This document shows positions 1-8,353 of a DNA stretch of 64,000 bases, one piece after another. The number at the start of each line of letters is the position of its first letter. Position 1 is the stretch's first letter. Origin of the DNA: Pedobacter chitinilyticus (GTDB taxonomy: Bacteria > Bacteroidota > Bacteroidia > Sphingobacteriales > Sphingobacteriaceae); NCBI RefSeq assembly GCF_003313385.1, contig NZ_QMHN01000001.1, positions 929,325 through 993,324 of the forward strand, written 5' to 3'. The notes below the pieces were generated by a model. The model had not been told where the DNA came from. It saw only the letters and a list, made by a program, of their open reading frames with translations, and did no database searches. The position numbers and the translations under genes are program-made.

Positions 1-1319
1 TTATCCCTGCATCTGGTAAAACAGGCATGGGTATTCCCGATATTTTAAAAGCGATTGTTGACCGTGTGCCTGCTCCTGTAGGGAATCCTGAGGCGCCATT
101 GCAAGCTTTAATTTTTGATAGTGTTTTTAACTCTTTTAGAGGAATTATTGCTTACTACAAAGTGGTAAATGGGGAAATCAAAAAAGGTGACAAAGTAAGG
201 TTTATCAATACAGAAAGACAATACATTGCCGACGAAGTGGGTATTTTGAAATTGGACATGGCTCCTCGTAATTCGGTGAAAACTGGTGACGTAGGTTATA
301 TCATTTCTGGGATTAAGGAAGCTCGCGAGGTAAAAGTTGGTGATACCATTACTACGGTAGAAAATGGCTCTACAGAAGGTATCCAAGGTTTTGAAGAGGT
401 AAAACCGATGGTATTTGCAGGTATTTATCCTGTAGATACGGAGGATTATGAAGAGTTGAGAGAAGCCATGCACAAGTTGCAGTTGAATGATGCTTCTATC
501 GTGTTTGAGCCAGAAAGTTCGGCAGCTTTGGGTTTTGGTTTCCGTTGTGGTTTCTTGGGAATGCTTCACATGGAGATTATCCAAGAGCGTTTGGAACGTG
601 AATTTGACATGACGGTAATTACTACTGTACCCAACGTATCGTACAACGCGTATGGTACCAAAGGTGATGTGTTTGTGGTAAACAATCCTTCTGATTTGCC
701 TGATCCAAGTAAATTGGATTATGTTGAAGAGCCTTTCATTAAAGCGAATATCATTACCAAAGCCGAGTTTGTTGGACCTGTTTTGAGTTTGTGTATCCAA
801 AAAAGAGGTATCATCGTTAATCAATCATACTTAACTTCGGATAGGGTTGAGTTGATTTTTGAAATGCCAATGGGCGAAATTGTATTTGATTTCTATGATA
901 AATTGAAAACGATTTCTAAGGGTTATGCTTCGTTTGACTACCACCCTATTGGTTACCGTAAATCGGACTTAGTAAGACTGGATATGCTTTTGAATGAGGA
1001 ACCAGTAGATGCTTTGTCGTCGTTGATTCACCGTTCAAATGCTTATGATTTTGGTAAAAAGATTTGCGAGAAATTGAAAGAGCTTTTACCTCGTCAACAA
1101 TTTGAAATTAAAATACAGGCTTCTATCGGAGCCAAAGTAATTGCCCGCGAAACCATTAGCGCTTTACGTAAAGACGTAACGGCAAAATGCTACGGTGGTG
1201 ATATATCGCGTAAGCGTAAGCTGTTAGAAAAGCAGAAAAAAGGTAAAAAACGTATGCGCCAAGTAGGTAACGTTGAAATACCTCAAAGTGCTTTCATGGC
1301 AGTGTTAAAATTAGACTAA
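1..1319 (+). CDS. lepA: Elongation factor 4 (LepA), C-terminal part
   Basis: This is the C-terminal three quarters of the ribosome back-translocating GTPase EF-4. The frame is open to the window edge, so the G domain start lies upstream; about 438 of the usual ~600 residues are visible. After the end of the G domain come the beta-barrel domain II, the elongation-factor domain with the segment [16 protein letters not shown], and the LepA-specific C-terminal domain. That last domain is rich in Lys/Arg ([20 protein letters not shown]) and ends in FMAVLKLD, as is typical of the family. EF-4 acts on ribosomes in the cytoplasm under stress. The gene precedes folD with an 83-bp gap that is almost filled by an imperfect inverted repeat. 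Identification is secure; the true start cannot be seen. Confidence 0.97.
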   Translation, partial: IPASGKTGMGIPDILKAIVDRVPAPVGNPEAPLQALIFDSVFNSFRGIIAYYKVVNGEIKKGDKVRFINTERQYIADEVGILKLDMAPRNSVKTGDVGYIISGIKEAREVKVGDTITTVENGSTEGIQGFEEVKPMVFAGIYPVDTEDYEELREAMHKLQLNDASIVFEPESSAALGFGFRCGFLGMLHMEIIQERLEREFDMTVITTVPNVSYNAYGTKGDVFVVNNPSDLPDPSKLDYVEEPFIKANIITKAEFVGPVLSLCIQKRGIIVNQSYLTSDRVELIFEMPMGEIVFDFYDKLKTISKGYASFDYHPIGYRKSDLVRLDMLLNEEPVDALSSLIHRSNAYDFGKKICEKLKELLPRQQFEIKIQASIGAKVIARETISALRKDVTAKCYGGDISRKRKLLEKQKKGKKRMRQVGNVEIPQSAFMAVLKLD

Positions 1320-1327
1320 TTTGTTTT

Positions 1328-1395
1328 GAGTTGCGAGTTACAGGTTACGAGTACAGTATCAGAACCTATAACTCACAACTTGTAACTCATAACTT
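1328..1395. repeat. Imperfect inverted repeat between lepA and folD
   Basis: Arms 1328-1352 and 1371-1395 are about 25 bases each and match in inverted orientation at roughly 19 positions; the mismatches are all transitions. The core is GAGTTACARGTT. The element starts 9 bases after the lepA stop and ends 8 bases before the folD ATG, so it fills the gap. A 14-base piece of the same sequence (AAGTTATGAGTTAC) recurs at 45799-45812, which suggests a dispersed REP-like family. Confidence 0.6.
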
Positions 1396-1402
1396 ATATC
1401 CA

Positions 1403-2281
1403 ATGCAATTATTAGACGGAAAATACGTATCAGAAAAAGTTAAAGTACAGATCGCAGAAGAAGCAGCTCAATTTTTAAGCGAAACAGGTAGGAAACCTCA
1501 TTTAGTTGCCATTTTGGTGGGTAACGACGGTGGTAGCGAAACTTATGTTGCTAGCAAGATGAAGAACTGCGAAAAGGTTGGCTTTAAGTCGTCTTTATAC
1601 CGTTATGATAGTACCGTAACTGAAGCTGAATTGCTGGAAAAGGTTAGAGAAATAAATGCTGATGCTGACGTTGATGGATTAATTGTCCAGCTACCGTTGC
1701 CTAAGCATATTGACCCTGAAAAGGTTACCGAAGCGATTGACCCTAAAAAAGATGTAGATGGCTTCCATCCTATTAACTTGGGTAGAATGATGCGTAATTT
1801 ACCTTGCTACATTCCAGCTACACCTTATGGTATTTTGTTGATGTTGCAGGCTTACGATATTGATACTATTGGCATGCACTGCGTGGTAGTGGGTCGTAGT
1901 AATATTGTAGGTAGCCCAATGAGTGTTTTAATGGCTCGTAATGCTAATCCAGGAAACTGTACCGTGACCTTAACGCACAGCAAAACCAAAGATTTAAAAG
2001 AGCAAGTTTTACAAGCTGATATTATTATTGCTGCTATTGGTAAAAAGAATTTCATTACTGCAGATATGGTGAAGCCTGGTGCTATTGTGATTGATGTGGG
2101 TATCAACAGAGAAACTTCTACGGAAACCAAATCTGGCTATAAATTGTATGGTGATGTAGATTTTGAAAATGTAGCACCTAAGTCTTCTTACATTACTCCT
2201 GTTCCAGGTGGCGTAGGTTTAATGACTATTGTTGGTTTGTTAAAGAATACATTGGCTTCTGCGAGGAAAGAGATATATTAA
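1403..2281 (+). CDS. folD: Methylenetetrahydrofolate dehydrogenase/cyclohydrolase
   Basis: Bifunctional cytoplasmic enzyme of one-carbon metabolism: it oxidises 5,10-methylene-THF and hydrolyses the methenyl form to 10-formyl-THF. At 292 residues it has the normal family length. Visible signatures are [14 protein letters not shown] (catalytic Lys region), [12 protein letters not shown], the NADP-binding [13 protein letters not shown], and the C-terminal [10 protein letters not shown]; many relatives have Pro where this one has Leu in the last motif. The start is set at ATG 1403 (MQLLDGKYV). An upstream TTG at 1331 would add 24 residues encoded by the inverted repeat, which look non-native. 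Transcription may continue from lepA. Confidence 0.96.
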   Translation: MQLLDGKYVSEKVKVQIAEEAAQFLSETGRKPHLVAILVGNDGGSETYVASKMKNCEKVGFKSSLYRYDSTVTEAELLEKVREINADADVDGLIVQLPLPKHIDPEKVTEAIDPKKDVDGFHPINLGRMMRNLPCYIPATPYGILLMLQAYDIDTIGMHCVVVGRSNIVGSPMSVLMARNANPGNCTVTLTHSKTKDLKEQVLQADIIIAAIGKKNFITADMVKPGAIVIDVGINRETSTETKSGYKLYGDVDFENVAPKSSYITPVPGGVGLMTIVGLLKNTLASARKEIY

Positions 2282-2296
2282 TCTTTATGATATTTT

Positions 2297-2460
2297 AACC
2301 ACCTTAGACACCTAAGATCATTTTAGTTTTTAAACATTTAGTTTTTCTGGCTTTTTCTATTAATGCCTTAATCATCTTAATTTCTTAATGGTTTTTAACC
2401 AATAGACATTTAGTTTTATTGCACATGCCACTTAAATGTTCTAAGGTGTCTAAGGTGGTT
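2297..2460. repeat. Long-arm intergenic palindrome downstream of folD
   Basis: Arm 2297-2320 (AACCACCTTAGACACCTAAG...) and arm 2437-2460 are inverted copies of 24 bases with two mismatches, including 17 consecutive identical bases. The ~116-base AT-rich interior holds short direct repeats (ACATTTAGTTTT twice). It sits between the convergent folD and Rieske genes. It may be a MITE- or REP-like element, or a bidirectional terminator; no coding sequence is seen. Confidence 0.6.
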
Positions 2461-2464
2461 CATC

Positions 2465-2794
2465 TCAACTAAACAACTTTTTCCAAAAACTCTCTTTCAA
2501 GCCAATATAAACGCCATCCACCCTTTCTTCAACGGGATAAATATCAATGTAATCTCCTTGACCAGCTGCTCCCCTTCCCGTTTGCAAGCTATATTCGTAA
2601 CGATGTATGGGACAAATGATATGACCATTTTTACACCAGCCACCGCTTAATATTCCACCAGCATGAGGGCAAGTGTTTTGCACTGCGTAAAGGTTATTTT
2701 CGTGTTTTATCAGACATATTTTCTTCCCTTCTAACTTGATGAGCTTCACAAAATCCTCCTCTGGAATTTCCATATCAAGTTTATGCCACTTCAT
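2465..2794 (-). CDS. Rieske-type [2Fe-2S] ferredoxin
   Basis: A 109-residue soluble Rieske protein. The two cluster-binding boxes are plain: CPHAGG (C-x-H) and CPIHRYEY (C-x2-H), separated by the usual spacing. There is no membrane segment, so this is a stand-alone ferredoxin such as those serving dioxygenases or nitrite reductases, not a cytochrome bc1 subunit. No oxygenase is next to it, so its partner is unknown. The ATG at 2794 is preferred over a TTG at 2797. It lies 5 bases after the stop of the lipoprotein gene, so the two are probably cotranscribed. Confidence 0.88.
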   Translation of the reverse strand: MKWHKLDMEIPEEDFVKLIKLEGKKICLIKHENNLYAVQNTCPHAGGILSGGWCKNGHIICPIHRYEYSLQTGRGAAGQGDYIDIYPVEERVDGVYIGLKESFWKKLFS

Positions 2795-2799
2795 CAACC

Positions 2800-3582
2800 T
2801 TAATAATTAACCAATAGATACAGTTCCTTAGGGTTTTCTAAATTTTCAAACACATCCATGCTCAATTTCACTTGCTTCTTATCCGCAGAAAGTACCGCTT
2901 TTGGATCGTTAACACTTTTGGCTGGCTTAGGTAAATTAATGACGATGGTATTGGTTAGTTTAAGCCCCATTGCTTTAAACATTTTTAAGGAGGCTTTAAG
3001 TTGTTCGCCTTCGCCTTCCGCATTTAAATAGTCTGCCTTGGTTTTTCTTTCAAAAGAAGTTGCGGTAACTTTATAATCGAATTCGTTATTCTCAAATGGC
3101 GACTTGCTATCTCCTCTCTCTGTATCATCCGATTGAAAATTCTTATTCCCGATTTTTTTGTCGACATCTGCCCTTTTCATCAATCTTCCAAAGTTTTTGA
3201 AAAAGTAGTTCAATTCATCCAATGATTTACCTTTATTGGCTACAGAAAGTTTCATGATATTGTTTGGCATATCCATTTTCATGTCCATATCGGTCTGTTG
3301 AAGTAAGCCTAACTCTTGCGCATTGAATTTTTTTCTAATACTATCGGGCATGGCACTACCTAAATTAAAAGTAGTGTCCTTCACCTCGCCTTTGGCTTTA
3401 TCTGCTTGTTTAACCGAATCTGGTGTAAATGAAGAGGCCATTTTCATCAAGCCACTCATATCCATATCGTATTTAACTTCATAAGAGCCATCCGTTTTTA
3501 AGGTATAGGTTTCTTGTACATCAAAGCAAGAGACTAAAAAAAGACTGTAGACTAAAAGAAATGGGAAGAATAACTTTTTCAT
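2800..3582 (-). CDS. Predicted lipoprotein of unknown function
   Basis: A 260-residue protein with a lipoprotein signal peptide (MKKLFFPFLLVYSLFLVSC), so Cys-19 should be lipidated and the protein membrane-anchored. The mature part is hydrophilic with many Lys and Asp residues. It starts with a segment like FDVQETYTLKTDGSYEVKYD and contains no motif I recognise. The start is ATG 3582; a TTG at 3588 would only add two residues. It is the first gene of a two-gene unit with the Rieske protein and is divergent from queE. I do not recognise the family beyond a Bacteroidota-type lipoprotein. Confidence 0.75.
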   Translation of the reverse strand: MKKLFFPFLLVYSLFLVSCFDVQETYTLKTDGSYEVKYDMDMSGLMKMASSFTPDSVKQADKAKGEVKDTTFNLGSAMPDSIRKKFNAQELGLLQQTDMDMKMDMPNNIMKLSVANKGKSLDELNYFFKNFGRLMKRADVDKKIGNKNFQSDDTERGDSKSPFENNEFDYKVTATSFERKTKADYLNAEGEGEQLKASLKMFKAMGLKLTNTIVINLPKPAKSVNDPKAVLSADKKQVKLSMDVFENLENPKELYLLVNY

Positions 3583-3641
3583 GTTCAATTAAAATTACTT
3601 TAGCAAGATACAGAACTTATGATATTTATGGCATAATTATT

Positions 3642-3649
3642 TACCTTTG
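3642..3649 (+). promoter_or_regulatory. -7 promoter element of queE
   Basis: TACCTTTG is an exact match to the Bacteroidota -7 consensus TAnnTTTG. It ends 12 bases before the queE ATG, which predicts a very short 5' leader. No clear -33 TTG is seen. Confidence 0.6.
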
Positions 3650-3661
3650 TGCCCTTAAATT

Positions 3662-4285
3662 ATGGCACATCAAATACCAGAAGACGGCACGTTACTTCCC
3701 TTGATGGAAGAATTTTACACCATACAGGGCGAAGGTTTCAACACAGGTAAAGCGGCTTATTTTATCCGTTTGGGAGGTTGCGACGTGGGTTGCCATTGGT
3801 GTGACGTGAAAGAAAGCTGGGATGCTGAACTTCATCCATTAACTACTGCTGATGATATTGCAGCTAAAGCAGCTACTTTCCCAGGAAAAGCGGTGGTGGT
3901 AACTGGCGGTGAGCCTTTGATTTATAATCTAGATTATTTGACCAAAAAGCTTCAAGATCAAGGCATTTTGACCTTTATCGAAACTTCAGGTGCTTATCCC
4001 CTTTCGGGTTCTTGGGATTGGATTTGTTTATCTCCTAAGAAATTTAAAGCGCCTAGACCTGACATCACTCCTTTTGCGAATGAACTAAAGGTAATCGTAT
4101 TCAACAAAAGTGATTTTGAATGGGCAGAGAAATATGCCGAAATGGTAGGTCCAAATTGCAAGCTATATTTACAACCAGAGTGGTCGAAGGCTAAAACAGT
4201 AACTCCGCTAATTGTGGATTATGTGATGGCCAATCCGAAGTGGGAAATTTCATTGCAAACGCACAAATTCCTGAATATCCCTTAG
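3662..4285 (+). CDS. queE: 7-carboxy-7-deazaguanine synthase
   Basis: Radical-SAM enzyme that rearranges 6-carboxy-tetrahydropterin to 7-carboxy-7-deazaguanine in queuosine biosynthesis. The protein has 207 residues. The [4Fe-4S]-binding cysteines are Cys40, Cys44 and Cys47 in the segment GGCDVGCHWCDVKESW (CX3CX2C). The early motif FYTIQGEG is typical of QueE, and TGGEP contributes to SAM binding. The ORF begins with ATG at 3662 behind an exact -7 promoter element, and no other que gene is in the window. The gene stands alone between a divergent lipoprotein and the downstream OmpA-family gene. Confidence 0.95.
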   Translation: MAHQIPEDGTLLPLMEEFYTIQGEGFNTGKAAYFIRLGGCDVGCHWCDVKESWDAELHPLTTADDIAAKAATFPGKAVVVTGGEPLIYNLDYLTKKLQDQGILTFIETSGAYPLSGSWDWICLSPKKFKAPRPDITPFANELKVIVFNKSDFEWAEKYAEMVGPNCKLYLQPEWSKAKTVTPLIVDYVMANPKWEISLQTHKFLNIP

Positions 4286-4375
4286 CTAGTTGCATTGCTA
4301 ATTTGTTTTATTGTTGCTAACTTGCTTAGCTGAATTCCGTTTGGCTTTTAGTCTTTCGAGTTAAAATCATGTGAT

Positions 4376-6262
4376 ATGCGCAAGTTCCTTTTGATATTTC
4401 TTTGTTTAAGCCAATTTGTATACGGTCAATCTACCATTAAAAAAGCACAGAACAGCTTCGAAGATGCCCAACAGTATGTAAGACAAAATGTGTTTGATGA
4501 AGCCATCAAATATTTGAATGATGCCGTAAAAGCAGACCCCAAATTTCAACGGGCTTATTTACAACTTGGTGATATCTATAAACGACTTAGGAACATTCAA
4601 AAAGCAAAGGAAAATTATCGTTTGGCGGTAAAATCTGCCGCTGTAGAAAATGCTAACGTCTATTTCAATTTAGGGGAAACGGAACTGCAAACAGGTGATT
4701 ATAAAGAAGCAAAGCAGAATTTTGAACTTTTTTTAGCGCACGCCGCCAATGTAGATCAAAAATTCAAAGACAAAGCTCAAAAATATATTATCGATTGTAA
4801 TTTCTCTATGGAAGCGATTAAAAAGCCTGTGCCTTACGAGCCTTTTAATATGGGTTTTTATGTGAACAGCGAACATCGTGATTATTTTCCAGCGCTTACT
4901 GCTGATGGAGAACAAGTCATCTTTACCAGAAATATTCAAGGAAATGAAGATTTTTATACTTCCGTAAAGAAAAATGGTGAGTGGCAAAAAGCGGTATCCT
5001 TAAGTGAGAACATCAACACTCCGAATTTTAACGAAGGAGCTCAATCTATATCGCCTGATGGCAGGTATTTGTTTTTCACCAGCTGTAACCGACCTGATGG
5101 CGCGGGACGTTGTGACTTATACGTTTGTCGTCGCGAAGGTAAAGATTGGAGTGCACCAGTTAATTTAGGGCCTACCATTAATACTCCTGAATGGGAATCG
5201 CAACCTTCCATCAGTGCGGACGGTAGTACGTTATACTTTTTGAGTAATAGAAACGGTGGTTTTGGGGGTTACGACATCTGGAAGTCTGTGATGAATGATG
5301 AAGGTCAATGGACTACGCCTACCAATTTAGGTCCAAACATTAATACCCCTTATGATGAGGCCACCCCTTTTATTCACCCAGATGGTAAAACACTCTATTT
5401 TTCTTCGGATGGCTGGCCAGGCTTTGGGCAAAAGGATATTTTTTACAGTAAACTACAAGCAGATGGTACATTTTCCAAACCTGTCAACCTAGGCTATCCT
5501 ATCAATACATTTAATGACGAATTTGGTTTCGTAGTCAGTGCTGATGGAAAAGAAGGTTTATTTTCTTCCAATTTAAATGGTGGTTTTGGAGATGTAGATA
5601 TTTATCGCTTTAAACTACCAGAAAACCTAAAACCTAATCCTGTTACTTATGTGAAGGGAATTATTAGAGATCGGGAAACCAAAGAAACCTTGGAGGCTTC
5701 TGTTTTAATCATCAATTTAAGAAATAAGGATGCTGCCTATAATGAATATACCGATAAAAGCACAGGCGATTTCATGGCGGTAATGCCTGCCTACGAGCAA
5801 TATTCTTTTAACATCTTGGCCGATGGCTATTTGCTATATTCAAACCACTACGACATTAAACCAACAGATGCTAACAAACCTTATGAGGTAGAGATTTTGT
5901 TGGATAAAATTAGTGTAGGCAGTAAAGTTTTGCTTAATAATATTTTTTTCGACACCAATAAATACGAACTTTTACCTACTTCAATGGTGGAGCTGAATTT
6001 ACTTGCCGAAACACTTAAGAGTAATGTGAGCATGGTAATAGAAATACAAGGCCATACCGATAATGTTGGCGAGGTAAAGACTAATCAAAAGCTTTCAGAA
6101 AACAGAGCTAAAGCAGTATATGATTACTTGATTGCAAAAGGAATTGACAAAAAACAACTGACTTACAAAGGTTATGGTGAAGAAAAGCCAGCTTTTGATA
6201 ATACTACAGAAGAAGGAAAGCAGAAAAATAGAAGAACTGAGTTTTTAGTAGTTAAAACATAG
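4376..6262 (+). CDS. TPR-PD40-CarboxypepD_reg-OmpA protein, PorE-like
   Basis: A 628-residue periplasmic/outer-membrane-associated protein with signal peptide MRKFLLIFLCLSQFVYG. Domains in order: TPR repeats (about 25-140), a WD40-like PD40 propeller (about 165-400; repeated units such as PSISADGSTLYFLSNRNGGFGGYDIW), a carboxypeptidase-regulatory-like domain (about 420-500, YVKGIIRDRETKETLEASV), and a C-terminal OmpA peptidoglycan-binding domain (about 510-628, IQGHTDNVG...RAKAVYDYL). This is the architecture described for PorE (PG1058) of the type IX secretion system, which links the machinery to peptidoglycan. Many paralogues share the layout, so the PorE role is inferred. A small lipoprotein follows 8 bases downstream. 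Confidence 0.85.
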   Translation: MRKFLLIFLCLSQFVYGQSTIKKAQNSFEDAQQYVRQNVFDEAIKYLNDAVKADPKFQRAYLQLGDIYKRLRNIQKAKENYRLAVKSAAVENANVYFNLGETELQTGDYKEAKQNFELFLAHAANVDQKFKDKAQKYIIDCNFSMEAIKKPVPYEPFNMGFYVNSEHRDYFPALTADGEQVIFTRNIQGNEDFYTSVKKNGEWQKAVSLSENINTPNFNEGAQSISPDGRYLFFTSCNRPDGAGRCDLYVCRREGKDWSAPVNLGPTINTPEWESQPSISADGSTLYFLSNRNGGFGGYDIWKSVMNDEGQWTTPTNLGPNINTPYDEATPFIHPDGKTLYFSSDGWPGFGQKDIFYSKLQADGTFSKPVNLGYPINTFNDEFGFVVSADGKEGLFSSNLNGGFGDVDIYRFKLPENLKPNPVTYVKGIIRDRETKETLEASVLIINLRNKDAAYNEYTDKSTGDFMAVMPAYEQYSFNILADGYLLYSNHYDIKPTDANKPYEVEILLDKISVGSKVLLNNIFFDTNKYELLPTSMVELNLLAETLKSNVSMVIEIQGHTDNVGEVKTNQKLSENRAKAVYDYLIAKGIDKKQLTYKGYGEEKPAFDNTTEEGKQKNRRTEFLVVKT

Positions 6263-6270
6263 ACTAAAAA

Positions 6271-6741
6271 ATGAATGCTAAATGTTTTTGCTGTATTCTA
6301 ATTGTTTTCATTTTCTTAGCTGGATGTAGAACCAGAGAAGTTTCTTATCGCAGGGATAAAATCATTAAAAAATTTAAACATTATAAAATATACTTAAACA
6401 ATAGGGATTTAATTGATTTAGATACATTTTATTTAGACAAGGACAATGTGGCTAGAGTAATCGCAAACAATCAAAGTTATCGCCTTAGCATTTTTCAAAA
6501 GAATAAAAAAAATAGATTTTATAGCCTTGATGAAGTCATAAAATCCTTCGAAAAAGAATTGGATACTTCGGATAGTTTAATTAATATTATTGATGGAATT
6601 TTTATAGAACCTCTTAAGCAAAAATCTATAAAATTTGAACAAGACGTAGTGAAAGCAGTTGTCTTCATCAAAAAAGAAGAAGTTTGGAAGCATCTACCTC
6701 ATGCCAAATCAGGGATTGTTCTCATCACAATAAAAGACTAA
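6271..6741 (+). CDS. Small lipoprotein with TonB-plug-like tail
   Basis: A 156-residue protein with lipoprotein signal MNAKCFCCILIVFIFLAGC. It follows the OmpA-family gene by 8 bases and is probably its operon partner. Base composition is visibly more AT-rich than its neighbours (many Lys, Asn and Ile codons). Its last residues, HLPHAKSGIVLITIKD, resemble the end of TonB-receptor plug domains (usually GVVLITTK), yet there is no barrel. I do not recognise the family; anchoring in a membrane is the only prediction I would make. Confidence 0.65.
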   Translation: MNAKCFCCILIVFIFLAGCRTREVSYRRDKIIKKFKHYKIYLNNRDLIDLDTFYLDKDNVARVIANNQSYRLSIFQKNKKNRFYSLDEVIKSFEKELDTSDSLINIIDGIFIEPLKQKSIKFEQDVVKAVVFIKKEEVWKHLPHAKSGIVLITIKD

Positions 6742-6746
6742 GCTAT

Positions 6747-7469
6747 TTATTTCGATATTTTCTTTCCTTTTAACACATTAATTGGAGAACCCTCGGCAAG
6801 CATTACTGATGTTGGTTGAGCTTGGCTCAAGAAATCGAAATCCCTACCATAGTTAGCTCCAAAATCTACCTCAATATTATATTCCTTAACAGGATATACT
6901 TCCCATCGTGGATGCTCTACTTGATATTCGGAAGCTAGGTTTAAGCCTATTTTAGTGTAGCCCCAAAAGTGCTCGGTAATAAACTCTTCTTTACTGCCAA
7001 CCTCCATAGCTTCACTGCTTGGATGGGTGATCACAGCAAATTTATTCCAGTTTTTAGTCTTCCAAAGGTATTCTACCAACAGTTCCTTTTCATCACTCAC
7101 CCATCTATGTTTCATGGGCAAAGTTTGGTAGTTTTCCTTATAGATGGTATTGGCTATAAAGGTAATGGCAGGTTTAGGAACTATTTCCTTAATGAAAACT
7201 ACGCATCTTTTCCAAGTGCCATTTTCATTATACTTCACGTAGAACCGTAAGTTAACCTCCTCAAAATTAATATGGAATGGGATACCAAAACCTTTAAGCT
7301 TGGTATCCATAAACATAAAGCCTACTAAACTTACATAGTATTAACCTTGCCAATCATCCAATTCGGTAAATGGTGGTAAATATCTCTGCAATATCTCTTT
7401 ATCAACTTCATAGTTAGCTAATGCTAGTTTTCGCCATTCAGCGGATAAAAAGACTTTGTTTCTAATCAT
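6747..7469 (-). pseudogene. DUF2071 (YqjF-like) gene with in-frame stop
   Basis: Read from ATG 7469, two bases after the kdsA stop, the frame encodes a full-length ~240-residue DUF2071 protein except for one TAA at 7341-7343, codon 43. Before the stop: MIRNKVFLSAEWRKLALANY and later LPPFTELDDWQG. After it: YYVSLVGFMFMDTK, then GIPFHINFEEVNLRFYV and VVFIKEIVPKPAI, the family's best-conserved blocks. The frame is unchanged across the stop, so this is a single nonsense codon and not an indel. An internal ATG at 7316 could yield a 189-residue product lacking the first 51 residues. Either a recent pseudogene, a sequencing error, or a truncated but used form. The function of the family is unknown. 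Confidence 0.85.
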
Positions 7470-7471
7470 TC

Positions 7472-8284
7472 TTAAATTACAGCCTGTCTTACTCTGATAA
7501 GCTTAATCAGTAGCTCTTCTAAAAGCGCAAGATTCAACATATTTGCCCCATCAGATTTTGCATTTGCAGGGTCAGGATGTGTCTCAATAAATAAGCCATC
7601 TGCTCCAACAGCAATTGCCGCTTTTGCAATGGTAGTAATCAGTTCTGGTTTTCCACCAGTAACCCCACTACTTTGGTTAGGTTGTTGCAAGGAATGCGTA
7701 CAATCCATCACTACAGGTACACCGAAACCTTGCATTTCAGGTAAACCTCTGTAATCGACAATTAAATCTTGATAACCAAAAGTATTTCCCCTGTCGGTTA
7801 AAATCACTTTTTGATTTCCAGCTTCTTGGATTTTTTCCACGGCAAATTTCATTGAACCTGCAGAAAGAAATTGTCCTTTCTTTACGTTCACTACTTTTCC
7901 AGTGGCTGCTGCAGCAAGTAATAAGTCTGTTTGACGGCAAAGAAAAGCTGGAATTTGAAGCACATCAACATAAGCTGCTGCCATAGCCGCCTCGCCACTT
8001 TCGTGGATATCAGTAACGGTAGGTACATTGAACTCTCTACCTACTTTTTCCAATATTTTAAGTGCCTTCTCGTCTCCTATTCCAGTAAAAGAACTGCCTT
8101 TACTTCTGTTCGCTTTTCGGTAAGAGCCCTTGAAAATATAAGGGATGTTTAACTTATCAGTGATGGTAACTATTTTCTCGGCAATTCGCAAAGCAATTTC
8201 TTCGCCTTCAATAGCACATGGACCAGCCATTAAAAAGAAATTGTTACTATCTGTATGTTTTAATTTATCTAAGTAGTTTATCAT
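7472..8284 (-). CDS. kdsA: 3-deoxy-8-phosphooctulonate synthase
   Basis: Condenses arabinose 5-phosphate with PEP to give Kdo-8-phosphate, the committed step to Kdo of lipopolysaccharide, in the cytoplasm. 270 residues, normal length. Signatures include FFLMAGPCAIEGEE, IFKGSYRKANRSK (PEP-binding Lys/Arg), QIPAFLCRQTDLL and DCTHSLQQPN. It belongs with kdsD at 10631, which makes its substrate; only recQ separates them. Start is ATG 8284. recQ lies 69 bases upstream on the same strand, and the interrupted DUF2071 gene follows by two bases. Confidence 0.97.
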   Translation of the reverse strand: MINYLDKLKHTDSNNFFLMAGPCAIEGEEIALRIAEKIVTITDKLNIPYIFKGSYRKANRSKGSSFTGIGDEKALKILEKVGREFNVPTVTDIHESGEAAMAAAYVDVLQIPAFLCRQTDLLLAAAATGKVVNVKKGQFLSAGSMKFAVEKIQEAGNQKVILTDRGNTFGYQDLIVDYRGLPEMQGFGVPVVMDCTHSLQQPNQSSGVTGGKPELITTIAKAAIAVGADGLFIETHPDPANAKSDGANMLNLALLEELLIKLIRVRQAVI

Positions 8285-8353
8285 TTTAATTTTAGTATTC
8301 AGTAGTTAGATATAAGTATTTAGACTTTATTTGCTTAAAGAATATTCACTTTA

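Noticed and set aside
108..824. 238-codon minus-strand frame opposite lepA
   Set aside because: It is fully antisense to a well-conserved lepA region and its product has no family features.
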